Shown piece by piece: positions 44,341-53,026 of a stretch of 64,000 bases of DNA; the first letter of the stretch is position 1, and every line of letters starts with the position of its first letter. Origin of the DNA: Willaertia magna (Eukaryota > Heterolobosea > Eutetramitea > Acrasida > Naegleriidae); NCBI GenBank assembly GCA_902984215.1, contig CADWAF010003358.1:1-64000 (forward strand), written 5' to 3'. The position numbers were made by a program, and so were the translations under genes. A model generated the notes under the pieces. It had not been told where the DNA came from and did no database searches. It was given only the letters and a program-made list of their open reading frames with translations.

Positions 44341-45033
44341 TTATAAAACATATTCAATGTCAGGGAAAGGTGGCTTTTTACGACTGCCAGTCTCTTCTTC
44401 TTCCTCTTTTTCAGTTCTGCTACTGTGTTTACAATAGTCTTGTCTTGTAAATTTAAAGCGTTTAGTATTAATTTTCTGTTTTCTTAATTTATCTAAGGCA
44501 GTGTTAAGATAAACGTCTTGAAGTACTTTTTCTCTTCCTAATATCCAAGCATATTCATAATGATATAATTTAAATAAACCATTTTTACAACTCCAAACTA
44601 CAGAATAGTTGTCATAATCAGTGTCTATAATCCAATAGTCTACCTTAATGTCCTTCTTTCTCTTTTTACCGTCGTCTTCTTCTCTTTTACGAGTACAGTT
44701 AAAGTGGAATTCTAATTTTCCAGGTTCGTTTTTATCTGGAGTTGTTAAATAACCTTTAAAACTTCTTTGTCTCTTTCTTTTATAAAAAGAATTTACAACG
44801 TTAAGCGTGTCATTGCTAGAGCCCTGTGTGTAATTAGCGGTTACACACACTGCGTTGAACAAAGAACGGAAGCGAGCTATTTCGTACCACTCTCCTGTAT
44901 AGTCACTTAATGTAAAGTTGCTTGTAGGTTTCACTTCAGGACAAGGACCCCAAGCAAATCTTGACTCAATAAAATATGAGTTGATTAACAAAGCAGCAGA
45001 AATTACAATGAATAAATAAAGGAAATTGTTCAT
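44341..45033 (-). CDS. secreted lipocalin (apolipoprotein D / Blc-like)
   Basis: 230-aa single exon starting at 45033, the first real ATG. A signal peptide (MNNFLYLFIVISAALLINSYF) is followed by the lipocalin signature: SDYTGEWYEIARFRSLFN, then CVTANYTQ. DYWIIDTDYDNYSVVWSC contains the second conserved lipocalin stretch, and YAWILGREKVL the third. Cysteines in CPEV, VCVTA and WSCKNG could pair. Basic inserts (KRKRQRSFKGY and KREEDDGKKRKKD) lengthen two loops. The C-terminus is Glu-rich then basic. It likely binds a hydrophobic ligand outside the cell or in the endomembrane system; the ligand is unknown. Confidence 0.88.
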   Translation of the reverse strand: MNNFLYLFIVISAALLINSYFIESRFAWGPCPEVKPTSNFTLSDYTGEWYEIARFRSLFNAVCVTANYTQGSSNDTLNVVNSFYKRKRQRSFKGYLTTPDKNEPGKLEFHFNCTRKREEDDGKKRKKDIKVDYWIIDTDYDNYSVVWSCKNGLFKLYHYEYAWILGREKVLQDVYLNTALDKLRKQKINTKRFKFTRQDYCKHSSRTEKEEEEETGSRKKPPFPDIEYVL

Positions 45034-45605
45034 GAATAAAGTTTGTTTTTTTAATTTAGACAATAAACGGAATCGTTTTCATATTAGAGTTAAATAGGTT
45101 TTTACAAAGGAAATTGCCATCCAGTTGGAGTTTTTAAAGTAAAGGAATTCTCTTTTTTAAGATTTGACCAACAAGCTTTTTAATAATAGATCTCTTTAAT
45201 TAATATCTATTATTCGTTGCTACAATAAGTATATAAAAAGTCTTTGGAAATATCCTTATTTTAATCAATATTGTTTTCTACTGTGAATCAGTTAACTTCT
45301 CTTATTCTTTTGAAATTTAATGTTTCAATTAATTATTTAAGGTAAGAGTCGTTTAAATACTATCAAATAGAACTACTTTATTACTTTAAATAGTGGGAAT
45401 TGAATTTCTTTCCTTAATTCACTTTTTACATTCTGCAAAACCAACTTTCACTTTTCTCTTTTTTGATTGTCACAAAACTATTTTAAAATGATCTTCTATT
45501 TGATTTGAATTTTTTGTAAGCAACTATTTTTATACACAAAAAAAAAAAATAATTTCATTACAAAAAGTAATTTGTAACGAAATCTAAGCTGAAACTAAAC
45601 AACCT
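45034..45605. other. long divergent promoter region
   Basis: About 570 bases between the lipocalin and BCAS3 genes, one of the longest gene-free stretches here. It holds the inverted repeat at 45182-45214, a TATATAAAAAG-like word near 45231 and a 12-13-base A run near 45540. No open frame worth calling. Confidence 0.5.
45182..45214. repeat. inverted repeat, 10-base perfect arms
   Basis: AATAATAGAT (45182-45191) and ATCTATTATT (45205-45214) are exact reverse complements around a 13-base AT spacer. It lies between two divergent genes and could be a protein-binding dyad; with arms this AT-rich it may also be chance. Confidence 0.4.
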
Positions 45606-48600
45606 ATGAATGTCTGTCCTGATCAACATCATGCAACTACATTTAAGGAACAATCGTCACAGTCTGAACTGATTAACAACAACAAAAGAAAAAATCAATC
45701 AAATCTCAAGCCTTCCCCACCCTCTCCATTCAATAACTCTACCTGTTCTTCCTCCCCTATAGTACAGGGTCATCTTCATTCCATTGGAAAATCCTTAAAC
45801 CAAAATTCGACTGTAAATTGCCAACAACCTTGTTTTTCAGATCAATTTTTGACACAAACAAAAAATCCCTTTACTTTAGCTAAAAATAAAATGAAAGTGA
45901 ATCAACATCCCTCCTCGGTTGCACCTTCATCTTCTTCGATATCTACTACCGGGAGTGGTATCTATAATAATAGTAGTAACAAGGCTAATAGTAAATTACA
46001 TAAGAATGAATCTGGATTTTCTAATGTAGATGATAGTAGTACTACTAATGGAATATATCCTTCCATTGGTTCAGCATTACAAGCTGCAGCAACTTCTATT
46101 TATCCAACACTAGAGGATGATGAAGAAGATTTATTACATTATCATCAACAAGTAACTTCTATTTCTTCTCAACCTAAAAAACTTTCAAGAACAAACTCTT
46201 CTAACCCAACAACATCAACTATGAATAATAATCCATCTACTAGTAAATTACTGTATGATTCTTCATCTCAACTTTTATCGGATTTATCTGGTTATGTAAA
46301 GAAAATACCCTGGTATCATTTAGCAAAACAATTTAATCAACATATTATAAAACCAACAAGTAGTTATGTAGCCAATACTATTAGACAAACAAATGTAATT
46401 GGTTCAGCAAATACAACATCTAATAGTAATCCTAATTCCAATGGTATAAATAATAATGTAAATAATTTAAATGGATTATCCTCTTCCTATTTAGGTCCAG
46501 TTTTATGGTCTGATTTTATGTTTGTTTCTTCCTCTGAAGATAACCCATCTACAACAGGAGATCATTTATTTATGGTTGTTGCATACACTAATGGATTTCA
46601 ATTATTCGATGTTCATGATTTTCACCATGTCAAAGAGGTAATAACTAAAAGAAGTGATGAGTTACGTCAACAATATCCTTTACATATTATTAATGATTTA
46701 GGTTCTCTAGGTGCTTCAGCTCCTCCTTTTTCAATGATTCAAGAAAGCCCTCCACAACCATCATTAGAACAACAAAAAATAGAGGATAATCATGTTGTAG
46801 AAGAAATTATGGAAAATCATGAAGATAATAATGACACAAAAGAAGAAATACAGGAAGAAACAAATTTTAACAATTCTTTTGAGAATCACCATTTAGATGA
46901 GAAGGAAGATAATTTCATTAAAAAAAAGAAAAAAGATGCTTTGGATTTTGATTATTTCTTTGATACATTTCAAAGAAATAATTCTGCTCTTTTAGATGAC
47001 AATGAGATTGACACTAACCAAATGCTAAACGATTTAGATGAAGAAGAAAAAGAAGAAGAAATTGTTTTTCAACCTTCTAACAACCAAACTGTTGAGGAAC
47101 AAGAAGAAGAGCCTTACAGCTTAAAAGAAGAAATACTAATTGATTTTGGAAATGATCTTCAACAACAATCAAGTTTAAACAATTTACCAACAACAGAAAC
47201 AAAAGAAGAGGAAGAAAAGAAAGAAGAAATAAACAATGAAAGTATTAATTCTTCAATACCTCAAGTATTTGGACCAATTAAGGTTGCAAAATTATTATCA
47301 AGACCGTCAAAAAAGACAATTCATAAAAGTGAAAGGAGAAAACAAGAGAATAATACACTTGTTTCATTACTTGATTATTATCCATTGGTTGCAATAATAA
47401 CTTATCAAGAAGATCATATAATACATTTTTATTCATTAAAAACTCAAACTTATTTAGATGATATTTGTAGAATCCAAAGTATTGAGAACAATGAACCAAT
47501 TCCAATATTTCAAATTATTACTTCTGAAGAATTATTTGCAGTTAGTAATAATGTTGGTAAATTATATTTTTATGATCCTTGTACTTTTGATGTTATTTCA
47601 CAACAATTATGTTTTCCATCACCTATTATTGAAAGCAAAAAGTCAACTTATTCTTCATCAACTCCTTTATATGGGGGTGTAATGGCAAGTAGAAAACGTT
47701 GGATTGCATTTGCAAGTAATAATGAAATAACAAATAGTAAATTAGATTTTACAACTAAAATTAATTCAAGTATAACAGAGATTTCTTGGGATGTTGCAAA
47801 GAAAGCAGCAACTGGAATATATTACTTGGGAGACTTAGGATTCAAACATGTTTCTAAATATATTTCAGAGATGAATAACAATAAATCTTCTTATGATAAT
47901 GAATCTGATGGAGTATATTCATCAGATCCAGAGGAAGAAAATGTAAACAGTGAAAATGTAGAGGTGCCAATAGAACTAAAAGGATATAGTAAAACAGCTG
48001 GTATTGTAGAGATTAGAGATATAAGAACAAATAAGATATTATTACACTTCAAAGCACATAATGAACCAATTGTTGCAATGGCCTTTGATAAAACAGGTAC
48101 ATTGCTTTGTACAGCGCCAATATCTGGACAATATTTGAATGTATTTCAAATATTCCCTAATAATAATTCTGTTGTAAATAGTAATTACAGTCCGTGGGAG
48201 ATGAAATCATCTTCTGAAAAGAATGTAAAATTATTGTACAGATTGTATCGTGGATTGACTTCTGCCACTATTCAAGATATTCACTTTAGTGTAAATAGTA
48301 AGTGGGTTGCAGCATGTTCAGCACGCGGTACAATACACCTTTATGCTATTAATCCTACAGGTGGACAAATTGATCCAAAGTTCTTTTGTACAGGTGAAAG
48401 TTATGATAAGAGTTATTTAAATCAAACCAATAATGACCAACCAATTATTTTGAATGCTATTACTAGGATACATGATCCTACTTTTGGAAGTAGAAACAGT
48501 GAGGAAAGCATACTTCATACAAGGTCTGCATTTCAATTCTTTACATTTGTTGATGTTAAATCTTCATTAGAAAACAATAATAATCAACAATCATTAGAAA

Positions 48601-49979
48601 CTATGAATTTGTTAGATACAGAAAAAAGACGTTCTACTAACATTGGAAATGAAAATGTGTTGGTATCTTTGAGTGGTGGAATGTTAAGTTATTACTTACT
48701 TAAACCTCAATTAAAAAGAAAAGAAAAATCTAGTGCTACTGATAATTTAAGCAAGACAACAGTTGGTACTGCCTCTTCAGGTGTTTCTTCAAATAGTATT
48801 GATGAATATGACTTGGAATTGCCAGTTGAATTGATAGCTAGATTTGATATTTATCAGCTACAACATTCTTCTCATCAAAACAGTACTTCATTGGAGAGTA
48901 TGACATGGGATAGCTTAGTTTCTAATAAGGAAGAAGAGGAAGAAATATCTACACCTAAAAGATATGTAGATGAATTACAAGATACTTTGTCTAGGTGGAT
49001 ATCAAATGTTGAACTGGAAACATATGCCCAACCTTCTGTTCCATTATGGTCAACTGGTCACTTTAAATTTAAGACAATTAAACAACAAGTAAATGACAAT
49101 GAAGTTAAAGAGGAATTTATAATTAGTGAAGACGACTATAATCAAATGAGCGATCTAAGTAAGAGTTTGTACATTAAAATATCAAATCCAATACCGTTAC
49201 ACAAACAATATGTTGAAAGTAACTTAGTTGTTAAAGAAAAAGTTAATGAACCACCTGTAGACAAGGATACAATTAACAGGGCTATGAGTACCCCAATGTA
49301 TGGTATTAAAGGTATTGATGAAAAACAAAATGTAGAAAAGCTGAATTTATCATCATCGCCTTTTAACAAAAAGAAAGTCAGTTATAGAAGAGAAGAAGAA
49401 GAAAAAAAGAATATTTCAAATGTAACACCAACAATATTTAGAAATGAAACAATTTCAATAGATAGTGAATCTGAAGAGGATGACGAAGAATATAATACAT
49501 TTTCTAATAATATTAAGACTGACAAAAATAGATTTAATCCTGCATCAAATGATATTGACCCTAATGCCTTAATGCACCAACATGAAGAGGAAGAAGATGA
49601 AGATCATATGAAAGATAGTAAACAAAATGGTTATTCACATGTTTGGAATTATTTTGGAAATGATAATGGTAAAAACAATAATAGTAGTGTAAATAGTAGT
49701 AATAATTCATCAATGAACACTCAAACCACACAATCTTCTGCACCTTCGTCAACTGATGTGGAGAAAACAAAATCAATAACCCCACCAACAATAAGTTTAG
49801 CAGCCTCTATTCATCAAGATTACTTTGATGATGAAGAGGAGGAATTGAAACACCGAGAGCAATTACTGGCTTCTCTTTCTGGAGATCAAATGATATCTAA
49901 TGATGACTTTAATTCAAAAGGTATTTATTCTAACTATATGGATTCAGAAGAAGAAGTGGACGATTATTTTAAACATTAA
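45606..49979 (+). CDS. BCAS3 homologue (WD40-like, phagophore-associated), expanded
   Basis: 1,457-aa single exon. In animals BCAS3, with PHAF1, binds phosphoinositides on the forming autophagosome; plant Atg18g/h carry the same BCAS3 domain. Propeller elements are split by low-complexity inserts: VLWSDFMF and VVAYTNGFQLFDV (about 298-335), then a 250-residue acidic insert, PLVAIITYQ and LFAVSNNVGKLYFY (about 590-665), GIVEIRDIRTNKILLHFKAH, and DKTGTLLCTAPISGQYLNVF. The BCAS3 hallmark YRLYRGLTSATIQDIHFS is followed by KWVAACSARGTIHLYAI. The C-terminal 500 residues are mainly disordered. Human BCAS3 is about 930 aa, so inserts explain the length. Start ATG follows ACCT, not an A run. Confidence 0.85.
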   Translation: MNVCPDQHHATTFKEQSSQSELINNNKRKNQSNLKPSPPSPFNNSTCSSSPIVQGHLHSIGKSLNQNSTVNCQQPCFSDQFLTQTKNPFTLAKNKMKVNQHPSSVAPSSSSISTTGSGIYNNSSNKANSKLHKNESGFSNVDDSSTTNGIYPSIGSALQAAATSIYPTLEDDEEDLLHYHQQVTSISSQPKKLSRTNSSNPTTSTMNNNPSTSKLLYDSSSQLLSDLSGYVKKIPWYHLAKQFNQHIIKPTSSYVANTIRQTNVIGSANTTSNSNPNSNGINNNVNNLNGLSSSYLGPVLWSDFMFVSSSEDNPSTTGDHLFMVVAYTNGFQLFDVHDFHHVKEVITKRSDELRQQYPLHIINDLGSLGASAPPFSMIQESPPQPSLEQQKIEDNHVVEEIMENHEDNNDTKEEIQEETNFNNSFENHHLDEKEDNFIKKKKKDALDFDYFFDTFQRNNSALLDDNEIDTNQMLNDLDEEEKEEEIVFQPSNNQTVEEQEEEPYSLKEEILIDFGNDLQQQSSLNNLPTTETKEEEEKKEEINNESINSSIPQVFGPIKVAKLLSRPSKKTIHKSERRKQENNTLVSLLDYYPLVAIITYQEDHIIHFYSLKTQTYLDDICRIQSIENNEPIPIFQIITSEELFAVSNNVGKLYFYDPCTFDVISQQLCFPSPIIESKKSTYSSSTPLYGGVMASRKRWIAFASNNEITNSKLDFTTKINSSITEISWDVAKKAATGIYYLGDLGFKHVSKYISEMNNNKSSYDNESDGVYSSDPEEENVNSENVEVPIELKGYSKTAGIVEIRDIRTNKILLHFKAHNEPIVAMAFDKTGTLLCTAPISGQYLNVFQIFPNNNSVVNSNYSPWEMKSSSEKNVKLLYRLYRGLTSATIQDIHFSVNSKWVAACSARGTIHLYAINPTGGQIDPKFFCTGESYDKSYLNQTNNDQPIILNAITRIHDPTFGSRNSEESILHTRSAFQFFTFVDVKSSLENNNNQQSLETMNLLDTEKRRSTNIGNENVLVSLSGGMLSYYLLKPQLKRKEKSSATDNLSKTTVGTASSGVSSNSIDEYDLELPVELIARFDIYQLQHSSHQNSTSLESMTWDSLVSNKEEEEEISTPKRYVDELQDTLSRWISNVELETYAQPSVPLWSTGHFKFKTIKQQVNDNEVKEEFIISEDDYNQMSDLSKSLYIKISNPIPLHKQYVESNLVVKEKVNEPPVDKDTINRAMSTPMYGIKGIDEKQNVEKLNLSSSPFNKKKVSYRREEEEKKNISNVTPTIFRNETISIDSESEEDDEEYNTFSNNIKTDKNRFNPASNDIDPNALMHQHEEEEDEDHMKDSKQNGYSHVWNYFGNDNGKNNNSSVNSSNNSSMNTQTTQSSAPSSTDVEKTKSITPPTISLAASIHQDYFDDEEEELKHREQLLASLSGDQMISNDDFNSKGIYSNYMDSEEEVDDYFKH

Positions 49980-50029
49980 TTGTAAATTTTTGTAAAGTTT
50001 TTTTGATTGTAATAATAAAAGGCACTTAT

Positions 50030-50650
50030 TTATTTACTTAATCCAAAGATAATGCCTAATAAGTCAACAGTTGAAGATAAACTTGAGGGAACAAACCTAT
50101 TGGTTTTATTCCAGTACTCCACATAGCTTTCACCAAACTCTCTCTTCAACATTTCTTCTTCCTTAGGGGTTCTAAAGAACAAGATTGGGACTAAACTCAA
50201 AAGAAATCCAGAAAAGACTATGGCATGGCAAGAAATAATTCCAAATTATTAATACATTAAAACGAGAGACGAATACATTGGATGTTGTATAAATTTGAAA
50301 GCACCAAAATCAATCAATTTATGGTCCTTCTTGATAGACAAAGACATTGAATAGCTGTTGCCTAAAACTGAAAGTGTATGTGTCAGCAATGCAAATCCCA
50401 CTGCAAAAGCTAAACTCCCTATCACTACCAGTTTAGTGGCGTCACTAATGATTGGAAAAGGCAAGAAAAATACAAGGTATAAACAATAAGCAGTGGACAA
50501 AACAACTAGGCCTCTAGACAGTAAGAAAATGATTGGACCTTCTTCACCACTATACACTTTTGCGCCATGTTTACTTTTGGTTAGTGCCTTTGTTATCAAA
50601 GAAAAACACAAGATTAGCTGTACCAGAAGTTCCATGCGCAAAAAATCCAT
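50030..50650 (-). pseudogene. isoprenylcysteine methyltransferase-like (ICMT/PEMT fold), broken by two in-frame stops
   Basis: From the A-run ATG at 50650 to a TAA ending at 50030, a single frame encodes a small multi-helix membrane methyltransferase of the ICMT/PEMT fold. These proteins use S-adenosylmethionine to methylate prenylated cysteines or lipids. Visible parts: FIQHPMYSSL (family HPMY), then RTPKEEEMLKREFGESYVEYWNKTNRFVP, the EE/FG.YY..RF.P end. The spacing between HPMY and EE is about 40 residues, normal for the family. In between, codons 50251-50249 and 50248-50246 are TAA TAA. No GT-AG intron I could find removes them and keeps the conserved helix. It may be a pseudogene, a sequence error, read-through or an unusual splice. 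Family call is solid; status is open. Confidence 0.7.
50246..50251 (-). other. two consecutive in-frame TAA codons
   Basis: TAA TAA directly after LVLMY and before FGIISCHAIVF in the same frame. The 60-nt segment beginning GTATTA at 50255 and ending TTTTGAG would remove the stops in frame, but it also deletes part of the helix and uses poor splice signals. Confidence 0.6.
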
Positions 50651-50721
50651 TTTTTTAACGTTGTAACGCAAGGACGTTTGTTCCCCCGCCAATCGAAAAA
50701 TTTACTTCTCGGAACCATTTG

Positions 50722-51098
50722 ATGATGATTGTGCTGGTTGAGGAAAACGGGTTCTTTCTTTTCAGTACCTCAAAAACAATAAGGAAACAACACCAATACT
50801 GGAGTCGCCCAAAATTTTCATATAAAAAGCATGCCTCCAATAAAAACACTATCAATATTAAAAAAACAACTCAACAAAAACTTGACTTAATAAGAAACAA
50901 GATGCTAGCCCAATACTTGAAGAGAAAGTACTTTCAATATAAAATCATGACTGCTACAAGTGAGATGACTTTACTAGAGGCAATGTCTTTTAGTAAGTAG
51001 CTGTTGTTACTTCTTTCTTACTAAATGTTCTTTTAACAGACTTATTAAACTTAATTGTCGTACTATTCATAGTTTATCTTGCATCCCTAAAGTTTTAA
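50722..51098 (+). CDS. small C-tail-anchored membrane protein, two exons
   Basis: Exons 50722-50992 and 51040-51098 join over a 47-nt GTAAGT-CAG intron into at most 109 aa. The join creates MSFNLLNLIVVLFIVYLASLKF, a single C-terminal membrane helix, while reading through the donor stops at once. The preceding part is basic and Asn/Lys-rich. An inner ATG at 50902 would give a 49-aa form (MLAQYLKRKYF). No family recognised. The C-terminal helix supports the splice. The N-terminal half is less certain. Divergent from the methyltransferase-like gene, sharing a 71-base gap that contains TTCCCCCGCCAA. Confidence 0.5.
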
Positions 51099-51194
51099 CT
51101 CTTGGGACTGTTACAAAATCCTAGGTACTTGAGATTCCTTAGATACAAAACTTTATTTTTCTTGTGCATAACAAAACAACTAATAAATGAGTAA

Positions 51195-51457
51195 TCATTG
51201 CTTTTGATTCAATTTCTGTGCTTCATTTCTAATTTCTTTAATACACGATGCCAATGCTTCAGGATTAACTCCCAATTCACAAAGATTCATTACAATTGAT
51301 AAACTTTCTCTATCTAATCCAGCGTTCAATAATTGGTTTATTTCATAAGCGACTGGACGTTATTTGTACCAAATTGTTTGTATCGGAAAAAGGCTTTTTA
51401 AAACCTACCTTCAAGTGTTTCTTGTGCTTCTTTCACTACATCTTCCGATGACGACAT
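51195..51457 (-). CDS. MZT1: MOZART1, gamma-tubulin complex component, two exons
   Basis: Mitotic-spindle organising protein 1, a tiny helical protein that binds the N-termini of gamma-tubulin complex proteins and helps target the complex to microtubule-organising centres. Exons 51457-51409 and 51352-51195, with a 56-nt intron (GTAGGT-CAG), give 68 aa. After SSSEDVVKEAQETLE the core reads YEINQLLNAGLDRESLSIVMNLCELGVNPEALASCI, and the LLN.GLD...L.....LCE.GVNPEALA pattern is the MZT1 hallmark. Human MZT1 is 82 aa. Both exons are too short to stand out on their own. An E2F-like GGCGG box lies just upstream. Confidence 0.88.
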
Positions 51458-51470
51458 TTTATTGGTTTGT

Positions 51471-51480
51471 TTTTTGGCGG
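51471..51480. promoter_or_regulatory. TTTTTGGCGG box before MZT1
   Basis: TTTTTGGCGG followed by T7, 14 bases upstream of the MZT1 start on the minus strand. It resembles half of an E2F site. It also lies only a few bases beyond the stop codon of the upstream CCDC77 gene. Confidence 0.3.
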
Positions 51481-51485
51481 TTTTT

Positions 51486-52828
51486 TTACAATTGAGATTT
51501 TAATTTTCTTTGTAGCGAGCTCAATTTCTTCCTAAGTATAAGAACATCACTGTTAAATCCTTCTACATCCAGAGACCTTCTTTTTATCAAATCCTTATAC
51601 TTCTTTTGCAATTTAGCGACCTTATCTTCCATTAATTTCATCTTTGTATTGTATTCTTCTTTACTGGCAGCCATTTTATCCTGTAAATGTAAAATATCAT
51701 TTTCTTTCATTATCGTTTGTTCTCTAAAATGTTTAGCATATTCTTCAGTTTGTTCTCTTGCATGTTCCAATATCATTTGAGTTTCTATTTGTGTTCTTTC
51801 TTTTAGTTTTTCAGATTGTTGTTTTAATATTACATTCTCTTGTTTTATCTTTTCCATTAGTTCTGCTTGTTTTCTTAATTCTAGTTTTAAATTATGTGAC
51901 ATTACAAAATATTCTCTATTAGCAGTTGATAGTTTTTTTTGATAATCTTGCAATTCTTTTTGTAATCTTTCTATACTTGTTTTATCTCTTTCTCTTCGTT
52001 TATTCTCTTCATCAATTAATAATTTTCTTTCTCTTAATAATGCCTCTTCTTTCTCAGTTGACAACGTTTTCACTTCTTGTAATTGAGCTCTTAATGATTC
52101 TATTTGTAATACCAGAGTATCTGTTTTTTCATTAGGCATAAAAATAGTTCTAAGAATTCTTGATGGAGTAGAGGTTGGATTATTAGATTTCACTCTAGTT
52201 CTAGTTAATTTAGGGTCATTAGTTTGTATTTTTCCAGGCGATTCAACTCCTCTTACATAATCTTCTATACAAATTTCATCTCTATCTTCTCTATTATTAA
52301 TACTACTATTTATACTATTACATTGAATTTTATTCGTTTTTGTATTTAAGGCATATCTAGTCATTTGATCAGGACGGCAATCCTTAAAGTACGTAATCTC
52401 TTGATTTACAGGTTGAGTTAAGGCTAATAAATCTCTTATTTTCTTTCTATCTTCCATTTCTTGAACTTTATTAATTTAGAGAATTATTATCTTTACGTTC
52501 TACTACTTACCTCTTAAGGCATCGTTTTCATGTTGAAGATGCATGGAATGTTCTCTTTCATCAAATATATGTAATTGAGCATCCGATAATGCTCTCCTTA
52601 AAGCATCTATTTCTTCTTCTCTTCTTCTTAATTCCCATTCCTGTTCATGAAATCTTTTGTAATCAACTTGTAGTTCTCCAAATTTTCTTATGAAATCTTC
52701 TCTTTCCTTTTCATATTCCGCTATCTTGTTTTCTAATTTCAAATTCTTAAATTAAACAACCTACCAATTTTATGTTTATAAAATTCCAATAAATCTTTGG
52801 ATAAACACAATTCTTCTTCCGCCAACAT
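51486..52828 (-). CDS. CCDC77: CCDC77 homologue, centrosomal coiled-coil protein, three exons
   Basis: Exons 52828-52765, 52732-52511 and 52465-51486, with introns of 32 and 45 nt, give about 421 aa. Conserved CCDC77 features in order: SKDLLEFYKHKI at the start; WELRRREEEIDALRRALSDAQ then EREHSMHLQHENDALR in exon 2; MEDRKKIRDLLALTQPVNQEITYF across the second join; and the C-terminal LIKRRSLDVEGFNSDVLILRKKL. The middle is a long coiled coil. Vertebrate CCDC77 localises to centrosomes and its family occurs in ciliated eukaryotes. The 32-nt intron is the shortest I found. The last acceptor may be six bases further on. The start codon overlaps a TTGGCGG word. Confidence 0.82.
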
Positions 52829-53026
52829 TTTTTCTAACGCATAACAGTCAGTTTTTTATTTTTGTAAAAAAGTTGCTACTCTCACAGCTAGCATCATTCC
52901 CTTAGATAATTCCACCCAAAAATGGTGCAATTTTCAACTTTTCATCTATTCATTCAGTGAATTTACTGAATTATGCTTCAATTTTTTAACGGATATCATC
53001 TCTATAATCAATCAGCTCTGCAAAAA

